Origin: Prochlorococcus sp. AG-355-M18
GTDB taxonomy: Bacteria > Cyanobacteriota > Cyanobacteriia > PCC-6307 > Cyanobiaceae
Direction: 5' to 3'
Length of the DNA: 64,000 nucleotides
Assembly: GCA_003280725.1 (NCBI GenBank)
Contig: QCED01000005.1
Span: 1-64,000 of the forward strand
Below, piece by piece: positions 49,981-60,241 of the stretch (positions within the stretch are counted from its first letter, which is position 1; every line of letters starts with the position of its first letter). Below the pieces are notes generated by a model. That model was not told the DNA's origin, searched no databases, and saw nothing but the letters and a program-made list of their open reading frames with translations. The translations under genes were made by a program, and so were the position numbers.

Positions 49981-50946
49981 TTGTTTCTTATAAATCTAAA
50001 GAAAAAGTTTAAAAATTTTAAATCATCTAATATTGAGACTATGTTGATATTGCTGATAGCGGTATTAATCTTTTGTTTTGGGATTAACAAGATTTTAAAA
50101 ATAGATAAATCTAGTTTAGATATAGTTAAAGATTCAACTTTGAGATTGGTTTATTGGTTGCCAATTTTCTATTTAATACTTTCTTTGAGTTATTTTGGCA
50201 GATATTTAAGGTGGAGATTAATACTGGGTTCTTTTTCCATTGGAAGTTGGAGTAAAGATGATGCTTTATCCTGGTTTAAAGGTTTTGCTTTAACAGCATC
50301 TCCAGGAAAGATTGGAGAAATTTCGAGAATTAGAACAACAAGTAAAGAGTTAGGTTATTCGAAAAAAATATTATTAATTGCTTTTTTCTTTGAAAGATTT
50401 CTAGATGCGTCAGCAGTTTTGATATGGATCCTCGTTCTACTACCTGAATTGATTTTGGAAAAGCTGATAAAGCTATTGTCCAGTAACTTTGATTTTATAA
50501 TGTTAATTATATTTTTCACTGTTTTTATCTTTTTTTATTTATTTAAAAAATTTAAAAAGATATTTAAAAAAAAATGGGTATTGATAACAGGCTATCTTTC
50601 TAGAGGGCAAATAATAATACTTTTTGTAAAAAGTCTTTCTACCAGCGTCTGTTTCTGGGGTATAGAAGCAATGATCCTTTGGTTATTAGTTTATGTCCTT
50701 TCGCCAGATTCAATATCACAAGCAAATGCAATAAAGATATATTTATTTTCTGGTCTTGCAGGTGTATTATCTGGCCTACCAGGGGGTATTGGAGTTAATG
50801 AAGCCACAGCAACGTTATTACTTCAAAAAGAGGGAGTCCCAACTTTAATTGCTTTAAGTATTTCAATCTTGAGAAGATTAATTACAATATGGAGTATTAC
50901 ATTGATCTCCATTATTTTATCAATAAGCGCAAATAAATTAAGATAA
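49981..50946 (+). CDS. UPF0104 / flippase-like membrane protein (LPG synthase TM-region family), TTG start
   Basis: LRWRLILGSF; KGFALTASPGKIGEISRI; SGLAGVLSGLPGGIGVNEATATLLL. Confidence 0.88.
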   Translation: MFLINLKKKFKNFKSSNIETMLILLIAVLIFCFGINKILKIDKSSLDIVKDSTLRLVYWLPIFYLILSLSYFGRYLRWRLILGSFSIGSWSKDDALSWFKGFALTASPGKIGEISRIRTTSKELGYSKKILLIAFFFERFLDASAVLIWILVLLPELILEKLIKLLSSNFDFIMLIIFFTVFIFFYLFKKFKKIFKKKWVLITGYLSRGQIIILFVKSLSTSVCFWGIEAMILWLLVYVLSPDSISQANAIKIYLFSGLAGVLSGLPGGIGVNEATATLLLQKEGVPTLIALSISILRRLITIWSITLISIILSISANKLR

Positions 50947-51077
50947 TTATTTTTTAAAAAAAATTATTTTAACTTTTTAAAATTAAAAGTCTTATATCTA
51001 TTATTCTATTTAGAATTGGTTTATATTCTTAATCATTTAAGGCAGATTTAAATTTAAAGTTCACCATTAATTAATAT

Positions 51078-51806
51078 ATGAAACCATTTGAAAGTGTATT
51101 TATACTTGGAGGTACAAGTACTATTGCAAGAGCAATATGTGTAAAACTAGCTGAATCAGGTGTAAAAAAATTTCATTTAGTTTCAAGAGATAAAAATTCT
51201 AATATTCAATTTGTAAAAAAATTACGTTCTTTATATAGAGTTGAAGTTACTCAAGAAGAGCATGATTTATTAAGTAATTGTTCATTATCTGAGCCTTTTT
51301 TACCGAAAGTAGATTTTTATGATCTTTATTTATTAACAAGTGGTTATATGGGAGATTCAGATTTAGCGAAAGTAAGTACTCTTGAGGCCTTAAAAATAAA
51401 TGCAATCAATTATAGTAGTTTAATTCCTTGGTTAACAGAGATAACAAATTATCAAAGAATAAAATTAAAAGGGTCTTTATGGGTCTTTACTTCTGTGGCT
51501 TGTGATCGCGGGAGACCTTCAAATTATCATTATGGTGCGGCAAAAGCAGCGTTATCAATTTTCTGTGAAGGCTTACTTCTTAGATGTCATGATAAACCAT
51601 TTTCAGTACGTATAATTAAGGCTGGATACATGGATACACCTATGGCGGAAAATGCTCCAAAACTACTACGTGTATCTCCTAAAAAGGTTGCTGAAGATTT
51701 AATGCATAATCCAAATAAAAGAGGAATAGAATATCTACCTTGGTGGTGGAATTTGATTATGTTTTTTGTGAGAATTCTTCCTGATAAATATGCGGCTAAA
51801 TTATGA
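51078..51806 (+). CDS. DprE2-like SDR (decaprenylphosphoryl-2-keto-ribose reductase)
   Basis: VFILGGTSTIARAICVKL; YHYGAAKAALSIFCEGL; C-term layout as DprE2; ATGA overlap with DprE1-like gene. Confidence 0.82.
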   Translation: MKPFESVFILGGTSTIARAICVKLAESGVKKFHLVSRDKNSNIQFVKKLRSLYRVEVTQEEHDLLSNCSLSEPFLPKVDFYDLYLLTSGYMGDSDLAKVSTLEALKINAINYSSLIPWLTEITNYQRIKLKGSLWVFTSVACDRGRPSNYHYGAAKAALSIFCEGLLLRCHDKPFSVRIIKAGYMDTPMAENAPKLLRVSPKKVAEDLMHNPNKRGIEYLPWWWNLIMFFVRILPDKYAAKL

Positions 51807-53182
51807 ACTTTGAGGAAAAAAAAATTGATAGAAAATCTATTTCAGGATGGGGATGTAATTTACATGCAAAAATATCTGAAATAAATCCTATTTCAATTAA
51901 GGATTTGCAAAATTCAATTATTAACTTTAATGAATCTTCAGTTATTTCAAGAGGAGCAGGGAGATCATATGGAGATGCTGCTCTCCTGAATAATGGGTTA
52001 ATAATTTTTCTCAAAGCTTTTGATCATATTGATCTGAATGTAAAAAAGAAAAGAGTAAAGGTTGGTGGAGGAGTAAGCATAGATAATCTTTTGAAAATAA
52101 TTATTCCAAAAGGTTTTTTTATACCTGTATCTCCTGGGACCAGATTTGTAACTGTTGGTGGGGCAATCGCTTCAGATGTTCATGGAAAGAATCATTATTT
52201 AAATGGAAGTTTTGGAAATCATGTTATTGAAATAAAATTAGTTGATGGTTTGGGTCAATTAAGAACACTTTCTTTAAATAAAGATCAAAATAAAGAGGCA
52301 AGAAATCAATTTTGGGCAACGATAGGAGGTATGGGATTAACAGGAGTAGTTGTTGAAGCTACATTTTCTTTGATTCCGATACAAACATCAAAAATAATTG
52401 TTGATACCTTTAGGTACAAAGATTTGGATAATTTAATGGATGGAATGATACAAGCTCAAAAAAAATATCAGTATTGTGTCGCATGGGTAGATAGTTTAAA
52501 TCAAAAAAATAGGGGTATTTTAACTTGTGGAAATCATGCCACTTTAGAAAATATGAAGACAAAAAAAAATCTTGAAGAACCTTTAAAGTACGAATCGAAA
52601 TCTATAGCTTCAGTTCCAAAAATTTTTCACAATGGCGTTTTAAATAAATATACAGTAGCTGCATTTAATAAGTTCTTGTATAGAAAAACTCCCAAAATAA
52701 AAAGAGAATCTTTCCAATCCATGGAAGCTTTTTTTTATCCACTTGATGGCATTAAAAATTGGAATAAATTGTATGGTAAAAGAGGTTTCTTACAATATCA
52801 ATTTGTTGTTCCTGACAGGTCATCTCAAGTAATACTAGAATCGTTGGAAATATTAAGAAAAATTGGCGTTCCAAGTTTCTTAACGGTGTTAAAAAGATTT
52901 GGCCCATGTAATTCTTCTTTCTTATCATTCCCTCAGAAAGGTTGGACTTTAGCGATAGATATACCACTTACACTTCCTAATATTGAACTAACATTATTAA
53001 AACTTGATTTGAAAATAGCCAAAGCAGGAGGAAAGATTTATCTTGCAAAAGACTCTAGACAATCCTCAGAAATTTTTTATAAAACATATCCAAGGATTAA
53101 AGATTGGAAATTAATTAGAGATTCTTTAGATCCAAATAATATATTTTGTTCAGATCTAGCAAAAAGATTAGGGATGTTTTGA
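51803..53182 (+). CDS. DprE1-like FAD oxidase (decaprenylphosphoryl-ribose 2'-oxidase)
   Basis: SGWG; SRGAGRSYGDAAL; PVSPGTRFVTVGGAIASDVHGKNHYLNGSFGNHV; FWATIGGMGLTGVV; RGFLQYQFVVP; YLAKDSRQSSE; FCSDLAKRLGMF. Confidence 0.92.
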   Translation: MNFEEKKIDRKSISGWGCNLHAKISEINPISIKDLQNSIINFNESSVISRGAGRSYGDAALLNNGLIIFLKAFDHIDLNVKKKRVKVGGGVSIDNLLKIIIPKGFFIPVSPGTRFVTVGGAIASDVHGKNHYLNGSFGNHVIEIKLVDGLGQLRTLSLNKDQNKEARNQFWATIGGMGLTGVVVEATFSLIPIQTSKIIVDTFRYKDLDNLMDGMIQAQKKYQYCVAWVDSLNQKNRGILTCGNHATLENMKTKKNLEEPLKYESKSIASVPKIFHNGVLNKYTVAAFNKFLYRKTPKIKRESFQSMEAFFYPLDGIKNWNKLYGKRGFLQYQFVVPDRSSQVILESLEILRKIGVPSFLTVLKRFGPCNSSFLSFPQKGWTLAIDIPLTLPNIELTLLKLDLKIAKAGGKIYLAKDSRQSSEIFYKTYPRIKDWKLIRDSLDPNNIFCSDLAKRLGMF

Positions 53183-53377
53183 GTATTAAAATTTATATTC
53201 TCTTGAAATATTTAAGTAAAATCTCGACCTGAAAATTAATTTGGGAAATATTATGCTATCACTTAAATCACGAGTGAAAAAAGATTTTTATTTATAATTT
53301 CTTGAGTATTTTAATTACTTAAAACATAACGTTAGTCAATTAATAATTATTGAATTGAATGGGGAATTTTTTTAAAA

Positions 53378-53623
53378 TCACCAAAAAGGATCAGTTGTTA
53401 AGGTGACTTTGAATGAACAACTTTTTTTACTCTTAATATTATTTATACAAGGTCTAACTGTCTCTCCGTTTACATCTATTTCACATGCCCCACAACTACC
53501 TGTAAGACATCCTGTTGGGATTTTAAAACCTGCTTTTTTAGCCATCAAAAACCAATCATCACCATCTGATGCATAATTAATTATTTCGTTGGGCCATAAA
53601 ATTTTGATTTTTGATTTTTTCAA
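53378..53623 (-). CDS. 2Fe-2S plant-type ferredoxin-like protein
   Basis: KIPTGCLTGSCGACEIDVNGETVRPCINN. Confidence 0.88.
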   Translation of the reverse strand: MKKSKIKILWPNEIINYASDGDDWFLMAKKAGFKIPTGCLTGSCGACEIDVNGETVRPCINNIKSKKSCSFKVTLTTDPFW

Positions 53624-55149
53624 TTTAATACTTTTGAAATTTCTAAATGCTTGTCAAATTCGTTGGCAAGGTTAGTAATAATAGATTCTCTTTTGATTTT
53701 ATAGGAACTTGTTCTAGTTTCAAATATGGGCAAATTTTTTCTTTTTCTTATTAAATTTATATATTGGTTTCTCCAGTAATCATTCTCAAAAACCCCATGC
53801 ATATATGTTCCTACGATAGTTCCACCACTTTTATTCTCATCATACCAGCCCAGATCTAGGTCTTTAAAAAGAGATTTAATATTTGAATATTTTTTGCTCC
53901 CATCTGATTCAGTTACACCAGTATGTATCTCAAAACCTTTAATTTTTGATTTACAAGGCCATAATGATTCACAATTAACTTGTCGGGTTAATTTTTTTTT
54001 GAGAAAAGTTGTTTTCAATGGAAGAAGTCCTAATCCTTCAATTACTCCGCCAAACTTCGCATTTGAGCCTTCCTTGAAAAAGGGATCTTCGAGTGTACTT
54101 CCTAACATTTGTAGACCTCCACAAATTCCAATAATATTTCCACTGTTATTTGAGTATTCTTTTATGTCCTCAGATAGTCCAGAGCGTTTTAGAAATATTA
54201 AATCTTTAATAGTTTGTTTACTTCCTGGGATAATAATAAAATCAAGTTTGTTAAGATTTTGGGATTCTTCAATCCATTCAATTAAAATTTTTTCTTCATT
54301 TTCTAATGGATCAAAATCTGAAAAGTTGCTTATAGATGGCAATTTAATAATGCCAATACTCATTTCTGGATCGGCTGTAAAAGATTTCTTTTCTAATAAA
54401 TCAAGAGAATCTTCTGGCGGAAATCTATCATTTAACCAAGGAATAATTCCTAAAACGGGAATTTTAGTTTTACTCTCTATCCATTTTTTCCCTTCTTCAA
54501 ATAATGAAAGATCACCTCTAAATCTATTTATAAGTATCCCTTTAATAAGTTTTCTTTCTTCAGGGTTCATTAACTCGAGTGTTCCCACTATTTGAGCAAA
54601 TACTCCCCCTCTTTCGATATCAGAAACCAAAATACAATTTGCATCTAAATATTTTGCAACTTTTAAATTAGTAAGGTCTCTATGAACTAAGTTCATTTCT
54701 ACGGGACTTCCTGCGCCTTCTACTACCAAACGACAATCTGGGTTTTTTTTATAAATAGAATTTAAGCTTTGTTTAATTACTTCCCAACCTGGAATAAACC
54801 AATTTTTGTAATAATCTTTGGCTGTCGTAACCCCAATACTCTTTCCTAAATGAATAACTTCGCTCGTCGAATCCCCCTGGGGTTTTAATAGAATTGGGTT
54901 CATTTCTGATGAAGGAACAATTCCACAAGCAAAAGCTTGAAGTGCTTGAGAATATGCCATCTCTCCTCCTTCCCAATCAACCCAAGCGTTGTTACTCATA
55001 TTTTGTCCTTTAAAAGGTATTGGTTCTTCTCCGTAATTTTTAAGAATCCTACAAATAGCAGTAACCGTTAATGATTTTCCAGCTCCACTTGAAGTGCCAA
55101 GGACCATTATTGGTTTTTTTATTGCATTTAATTTAGCTTGTAACTCCAT
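53620..55149 (-). CDS. cobQ: Cobyric acid synthase
   Basis: MVLGTSSGAGKSLTVTAICRIL; PFKGQNMSNNAWV; GICGGLQMLG; GTYMHGVFEND. Confidence 0.96.
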   Translation of the reverse strand: MELQAKLNAIKKPIMVLGTSSGAGKSLTVTAICRILKNYGEEPIPFKGQNMSNNAWVDWEGGEMAYSQALQAFACGIVPSSEMNPILLKPQGDSTSEVIHLGKSIGVTTAKDYYKNWFIPGWEVIKQSLNSIYKKNPDCRLVVEGAGSPVEMNLVHRDLTNLKVAKYLDANCILVSDIERGGVFAQIVGTLELMNPEERKLIKGILINRFRGDLSLFEEGKKWIESKTKIPVLGIIPWLNDRFPPEDSLDLLEKKSFTADPEMSIGIIKLPSISNFSDFDPLENEEKILIEWIEESQNLNKLDFIIIPGSKQTIKDLIFLKRSGLSEDIKEYSNNSGNIIGICGGLQMLGSTLEDPFFKEGSNAKFGGVIEGLGLLPLKTTFLKKKLTRQVNCESLWPCKSKIKGFEIHTGVTESDGSKKYSNIKSLFKDLDLGWYDENKSGGTIVGTYMHGVFENDYWRNQYINLIRKRKNLPIFETRTSSYKIKRESIITNLANEFDKHLEISKVLN

Positions 55150-55215
55150 TCGTAATTTATATTAATTTTGAATTTTTTTTATTGATATATTTAACTATAA
55201 TTCAAAAAAATCTTT

Positions 55216-55836
55216 GTGTTAATTCTAGCCTCTGCATCCCAATCTAGGAAGAAATTACTAGAGAATTGTGAAATTAAGTTCCTGCAAATATCTAGCAATT
55301 TTGATGAATCTTTAATAAAAGATAAGAATATATCTTCTTTAGCTTTAGAGTTGTCTTTTCAAAAGGCTACAAGTTTAGCTGAAAATATTCAAAAAATAAC
55401 AATGCCCGAAGAATTTAATTATGAAGGCCTTGAAATCCTTGGGTGTGATTCAATTTTTGAATTTAAAGGGGAAGCTTATGGAAAGCCACATAATAAAGAA
55501 GAGGCTTTTATTAGATGGAAAAAAATGTCTGGAGAATTTGGTATTTTGCATACTGGACATACCCTTTTAATTGGAATATTTGATATGACTTCAAAAATTT
55601 TTATAAAAACTAAAACAATCAAACAAACTGTAAGTTCAAGAGTTTATTTTTCAAAGTTGGAGGATTCAGAAATAGAAAGCTATGTTAATACTCTTGAACC
55701 GCTATATTGCGCTGGAGGATTTGCTTTGGAGGGTATAGGAGGTAAATATATAGAAAAAGTGGAAGGTTGTTTCAGTAATGTGATGGGGTTAAGTTTGCCA
55801 TGGCTTAGAAAAAATTTATATAAACAAGAAAATTGA
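55216..55836 (+). CDS. maf: Maf-like nucleotide pyrophosphatase (GTG start)
   Basis: [63 protein letters not shown]. Confidence 0.92.
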   Translation: MLILASASQSRKKLLENCEIKFLQISSNFDESLIKDKNISSLALELSFQKATSLAENIQKITMPEEFNYEGLEILGCDSIFEFKGEAYGKPHNKEEAFIRWKKMSGEFGILHTGHTLLIGIFDMTSKIFIKTKTIKQTVSSRVYFSKLEDSEIESYVNTLEPLYCAGGFALEGIGGKYIEKVEGCFSNVMGLSLPWLRKNLYKQEN

Positions 55837-55837
55837 G

Positions 55838-55871
55838 CAAAAAAAAACCCTATCAATAGATAGGGCTTTTT
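55838..55871. terminator. Bidirectional terminator between convergent maf and psbC
   Basis: AAAAAAACCCTATCAATAGATAGGGCTTTTT: CCCTATC/GATAGGG stem, A and T tracts either side. Confidence 0.9.
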
Positions 55872-55884
55872 GATGAAATAGAAA

Positions 55885-57267
55885 TTAATCTAAATCAGGC
55901 ATTTCTAGAGCTGGCTCACTCTTTCTGTCGATTCCTTTTTCGAAACCAGCAGCGGCTGCTCTAGCACGTCCAGCATGCCAAAGATGACCGATGAAAGTAA
56001 ACCATCCTAAGAAGAATTGAGCTGCAGCTAACCATTGTCTTAAATTAACGAAGTTAACAGCATTAGGCTCTGTAATAATTCCACCAACAGAGTTGATAGA
56101 AGCGTTAGGAGCATGAGTCATATATTCAGCAGCTCTTCTTACTTGCCAAGGCTGAATATCATTTTGGATTTTCTCAAGGCTTAATCCATTAGGACCTCTT
56201 AGAGGCTCTAACCATGGACCTCTGAAGTCCCAAAATCTCATTGTTTCACCACCAAATATAATTTCACCAGTAGGAGATCTCATGAGATACTTACCAAGAC
56301 CTGTTGGTCCCATTGTTGAGCCTACATTAGCTCCAATTCTTTGATCTCTCACTAGGAAAGTAAAGCTTTGGGCCTGTGAAGCTTCAGCATTTGTAGGGCC
56401 ATAAAACTCAGAAGGGTAAGCAGTATTGTTAAACCAGATGAAAGTTGAAGCAATAAAACTTGCTACACAAATTCCACCAAGAGCATAACTTAGTAGTCCT
56501 TCACCATTCCAGATGAATGCTCTTCTTGCCCATCCAAATGGCTTGGTAAAGATATGGAATATTCCTCCAATAATTGCAGTTATACCCACATAGACATGCC
56601 CACCAACAATATCTTCAATGGAGTTAACACCGATTATTGAACCAGCTCCTCCCCATGGAGATCTGAAAAGATAACCAAGAATAACTCTTGGATCTAAAGT
56701 TGGATTTACAAGCCTGACTTCACCACCGCCGGGTGCCCATGTATCATATGCACCGCCAATAAAACACCAGTTTACTGACCATGCTAATGCACCTACACCT
56801 AGAACAATCAAATGATATCCAAGAATATTGGTCATTTGATTTTTATCTCTCCAGTCAGTAGAGAAAAATGGAAAATCTTGCTCGAGTTTTTCAGGACCTG
56901 CTAATGAATGGTAAATACCACCAAAACCAAGCACAGCGGAAGCTATCAAGTGCACCACACCTGCCTGGAAGAAAGGCATGATATCAGTAACTTCACCACC
57001 AGGACCTATTCCATAACCAAACATTGCAACGTGTGGCATACAGATTAGACCTTGCTCCCACATTGGTTTATCAAAAGTAAAATGATTAACCTCAAAAAGC
57101 ATCATTGCTCCCGCCCAAAAGACTATGAGTCCAGAGTGAGCAATGTGAGCTCCTAATAAACGTCCAGATAAATTGATTAATCTAGCATTGCCTACATACC
57201 AGGCATAGCCAGTTTCCTCAATACTTTGGTTTGGAGCTCTTAATAAATTATTAAAGGGCGTTTCCAC
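55885..57267 (-). CDS. psbC: Photosystem II CP43 (GTG start inside psbD, corrected from 57303)
   Basis: [55 protein letters not shown]; overlaps psbD 3' end. Confidence 0.97.
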   Translation of the reverse strand: METPFNNLLRAPNQSIEETGYAWYVGNARLINLSGRLLGAHIAHSGLIVFWAGAMMLFEVNHFTFDKPMWEQGLICMPHVAMFGYGIGPGGEVTDIMPFFQAGVVHLIASAVLGFGGIYHSLAGPEKLEQDFPFFSTDWRDKNQMTNILGYHLIVLGVGALAWSVNWCFIGGAYDTWAPGGGEVRLVNPTLDPRVILGYLFRSPWGGAGSIIGVNSIEDIVGGHVYVGITAIIGGIFHIFTKPFGWARRAFIWNGEGLLSYALGGICVASFIASTFIWFNNTAYPSEFYGPTNAEASQAQSFTFLVRDQRIGANVGSTMGPTGLGKYLMRSPTGEIIFGGETMRFWDFRGPWLEPLRGPNGLSLEKIQNDIQPWQVRRAAEYMTHAPNASINSVGGIITEPNAVNFVNLRQWLAAAQFFLGWFTFIGHLWHAGRARAAAAGFEKGIDRKSEPALEMPDLD

Positions 57268-58327
57268 GTGGAAGAACCTCCTCAGGGAATACAAAGTTTT
57301 CATGTGGTTGATCCACAGAAGACATCCATGCTCGCATACCTTCGTTCAAAAGTATATTTTTTGTATAGAAAGTTTCGAATTCTGGATCTTCAGCTGCACG
57401 GATTTCTTGGCTTACGAAATCATAAGCTCTTAAGTTTAGTGCTAAGCCTACAATACCAATTGAAGATGTCCACATACCCATAACAGGTACAAAAAGCATC
57501 AAGAAGTGTAAGAAGCGCTTATTTGAAAAAGCAATTCCGAAGATTTGGCTCCAGAATCTATTCGCTGTAATCATTGAATAAGTTTCTTCTTCTTGAGTTG
57601 GATCAAAAGCTCTGAATGTTGAACTTTGAACCTTACCATCTGTATAAATACTTGTATCTTCATACAAAGTGTTTTGAACTGTAGCTCCATGAATAGCACA
57701 AAGTAGAGCGCCACCAAGGATTCCAGCAACTCCCATCATGTGAAATGGATTTAAAGTGATATTGTGAAAACCTTGGATGAACAGAATGTAACGGAAGATT
57801 GCTGCAACACCGAATGAAGGTGCGAAGAACCAACTATGCTGTCCTAAAGGATAAATAAGGAAAATGCTTGTAAATACTGCAATTACTGCTGAGAAAGCTA
57901 ATGCGTTGTATGGTCTAATTCCAACAAGGCCAGCAATTTCAAACTGACGAAGCATAAAGCCAATTAGGCCAAATACTCCATGTAATGCAACGAAGTTCCA
58001 AAGACCACCAAGTTGTAGCCATCTTACGAAACTACCTTGGGCTTCAGGACCCCATAAAAATAGAAGACTGTGTCCCATGGCATCACCAGGGGTACTTACA
58101 GCTGCTGTTAAAAAGTTACAACCTTCAAGGTATGAGCTTGCAACTCCGTGTGTGTACCAAGAGGTAACAAATGTTGTTCCGACGAACCAACCGCCTATTG
58201 CAAGATATGCACAAGGAAGAAGAAGTAGTCCGGACCAACCAATAAATACAAAGCGGTCGCGCTTCAACCAATCATCGAGGACATCAAACCATCCTCTTTG
58301 TGGGGCGCTACCAACTGCGATCGTCAT
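57251..58327 (-). CDS. psbD: Photosystem II D2 protein
   Basis: [80 protein letters not shown]. Confidence 0.99.
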   Translation of the reverse strand: MTIAVGSAPQRGWFDVLDDWLKRDRFVFIGWSGLLLLPCAYLAIGGWFVGTTFVTSWYTHGVASSYLEGCNFLTAAVSTPGDAMGHSLLFLWGPEAQGSFVRWLQLGGLWNFVALHGVFGLIGFMLRQFEIAGLVGIRPYNALAFSAVIAVFTSIFLIYPLGQHSWFFAPSFGVAAIFRYILFIQGFHNITLNPFHMMGVAGILGGALLCAIHGATVQNTLYEDTSIYTDGKVQSSTFRAFDPTQEEETYSMITANRFWSQIFGIAFSNKRFLHFLMLFVPVMGMWTSSIGIVGLALNLRAYDFVSQEIRAAEDPEFETFYTKNILLNEGMRAWMSSVDQPHENFVFPEEVLPRGNAL

Positions 58328-58509
58328 GAGAAATCGTTTTTAGCTTCGGGATACGCAGTGACTGTAACAAAGATTGAGAGTAATGTGGGGAAATATTTGT
58401 ATATCTGAAATGCCTTGTAAAGCTTTCCTGACTTTTTTATTAAAAATTAGGTAAGAATACTCCTTTAGTTTGTTAAATTATCTGAATTAGGCTCTAAAAA
58501 AAAATAAAA

Positions 58510-59067
58510 ATGAATTCAAACCTCACTTCTTTCAATAAAATAGAACAAAAAATTGGTGGTTCAAGAAAAATTTCTAATTATATCATTGGTGGAATGTTAA
58601 CGATTGGGGGCATTGGTTTTCTTTTGGCTTCCATATCCAGCTATACAGGAAAAGATCTATTACCTTTGGGAAATCCTTCAACTTTATTATTTATACCTCA
58701 AGGGATAATAATGGGTGCATATGGCGTAATAGCTAATTTATTAAATATATATTTATGGTATTTGGTTTACATAAACTTTGGTTCGGGAAGTAATTCATTT
58801 GATAAATCATCAAAATCTGTAGAAATAAAAAGGAAAGGTTTATTTAAAGAAATTGAAGTTAAATTGAATTTCGATGAAATTAAATCAGTTAAATTGGATA
58901 TAAGTGAGGGCTTTAATCCTAGAAGAAGAATTGCCTTAGTACTAAAAGGCAGAAAAAAACCTTTGCCTCTTAGCGGTGCAGGAGAACTTAAACCACTTCT
59001 TCAGGTTGAAGAAGAAGGCGCAAGGCTGGCTAAATTTTTGAATGTAAATTTGGAGGGTTTAAAATAA
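58510..59067 (+). CDS. ycf4: Photosystem I assembly protein Ycf4
   Basis: GSRKISNYIIGGMLTIGGIGFLLASISSYTGKDLLPLGNPSTLLFIPQGIIMGAYG. Confidence 0.95.
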   Translation: MNSNLTSFNKIEQKIGGSRKISNYIIGGMLTIGGIGFLLASISSYTGKDLLPLGNPSTLLFIPQGIIMGAYGVIANLLNIYLWYLVYINFGSGSNSFDKSSKSVEIKRKGLFKEIEVKLNFDEIKSVKLDISEGFNPRRRIALVLKGRKKPLPLSGAGELKPLLQVEEEGARLAKFLNVNLEGLK

Positions 59068-59717
59068 AAAAATATCTATTCAAAGCAATATCTATCATTC
59101 ATGTTTTGTTTTGGGTGTCAGCATGTAGTTTTAAAAATGAAATTGATTCAAATTATCATTGCCAAAAACTTAAATTAAATTGCATCAAAAATAATAAGGT
59201 AGTTCAATTTAAAACTTCAGAAGGAGATTTTGAGGTTGAGCTTTTTGGAAAAGATAACCCAGTAACAGTATCTAATTTTCTAGAAAACGTTGACAATGAA
59301 ATCTATGTAAATAGTAAATTTTATAAAATAATAAAATTTCCCCAACTAAAGTTTATACACGGAGGTTTTAATCCGGAAAATAAAGTTTATTTTGAACGAA
59401 ATCAAATCTTTAATAAGACAAATCCTTCAATACCTTTAGAAATAAAATTCAAAGAAGAAATTAATCCTAAATATAACTATCAAATAACGGATCCTTCTGA
59501 AACTAAAGATCTTATTTATACTTTTGAGAAGGGTTCAATCGCTATGGTTAAGAGCGGTAAAAATAAATCTTCATCGACTGAATTTTTTTTTGTAACTAAT
59601 AAGATTCCAGAACTGGACGGAAGATATTCAATTTTTGGAAAAATCATTAAAGGATTAGACTTACTTGAAAAAATTGATAAAGAAGACTACATCAAAGAAG
59701 TCAAGATATCTAATTAA
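59064..59717 (+). CDS. Cyclophilin-type peptidyl-prolyl isomerase, putative lipoprotein (candidate ATA start; track start 59106)
   Basis: [28 protein letters not shown]; in-frame upstream [20 protein letters not shown] reads as lipoprotein signal; GGAGGG before ATA. Confidence 0.75.
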   Translation: MKKYLFKAISIIHVLFWVSACSFKNEIDSNYHCQKLKLNCIKNNKVVQFKTSEGDFEVELFGKDNPVTVSNFLENVDNEIYVNSKFYKIIKFPQLKFIHGGFNPENKVYFERNQIFNKTNPSIPLEIKFKEEINPKYNYQITDPSETKDLIYTFEKGSIAMVKSGKNKSSSTEFFFVTNKIPELDGRYSIFGKIIKGLDLLEKIDKEDYIKEVKISN

Positions 59718-60238
59718 ATTTCTAGAGAATATTTGTTGATTTTCAACATTTCTGTATTAACGCCGGAAGAGCGCTTTAGAGCAACCTTTCCAGTTCTTGC
59801 TATTTCAAGAATGCCATAGGGTTCTAGCAATTTCTCTAAAGCAACTAACTTACCAGGGTCTCCAACCACTTCGAGTGTTAAGGCTATATCTGACACGTCA
59901 ACAACTTTTGCACGGAATATCTGAACTATATCTAATATGTTACTTCTGGTATCTTCTTTTGATGAAACTTTTAGTAACATCAACTCCCTCTCAACTGCTG
60001 CGAGGTTAGTAAAATCTACAACTCCAAGAACATTAAATAACTTATTAAGTTGCTTAGTCATTTGCTGAAGAGTTTCATCGTCACCTTCTACAACCATTGT
60101 TAATCTTGAAATCCCTTTGGATTCAGCAGGCCCTACTGCAAGGCTATCTATGTTGAATCCTCTTCTAGCAAAAAGACCTGAGATTCGACTCAAGGCTCCA
60201 GATTCATCTTCTACAAGAACTGATAGTGTATGTTTCAT
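59714..60238 (-). CDS. ilvH: Acetolactate synthase small subunit
   Basis: [37 protein letters not shown]. Confidence 0.97.
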   Translation of the reverse strand: MKHTLSVLVEDESGALSRISGLFARRGFNIDSLAVGPAESKGISRLTMVVEGDDETLQQMTKQLNKLFNVLGVVDFTNLAAVERELMLLKVSSKEDTRSNILDIVQIFRAKVVDVSDIALTLEVVGDPGKLVALEKLLEPYGILEIARTGKVALKRSSGVNTEMLKINKYSLEI

Positions 60239-60241
60239 CTT

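Noticed and set aside
53894-54595. 233-aa plus-strand ORF
   Set aside because: Antisense to cobQ; composition looks like a mirror of the coding strand.
57251-57267. psbD/psbC overlap as an anomaly
   Set aside because: Overlap with a GTG start for psbC is the normal arrangement in cyanobacteria and plastids.
58077-58343. 88-aa plus-strand ORF
   Set aside because: Antisense to psbD.
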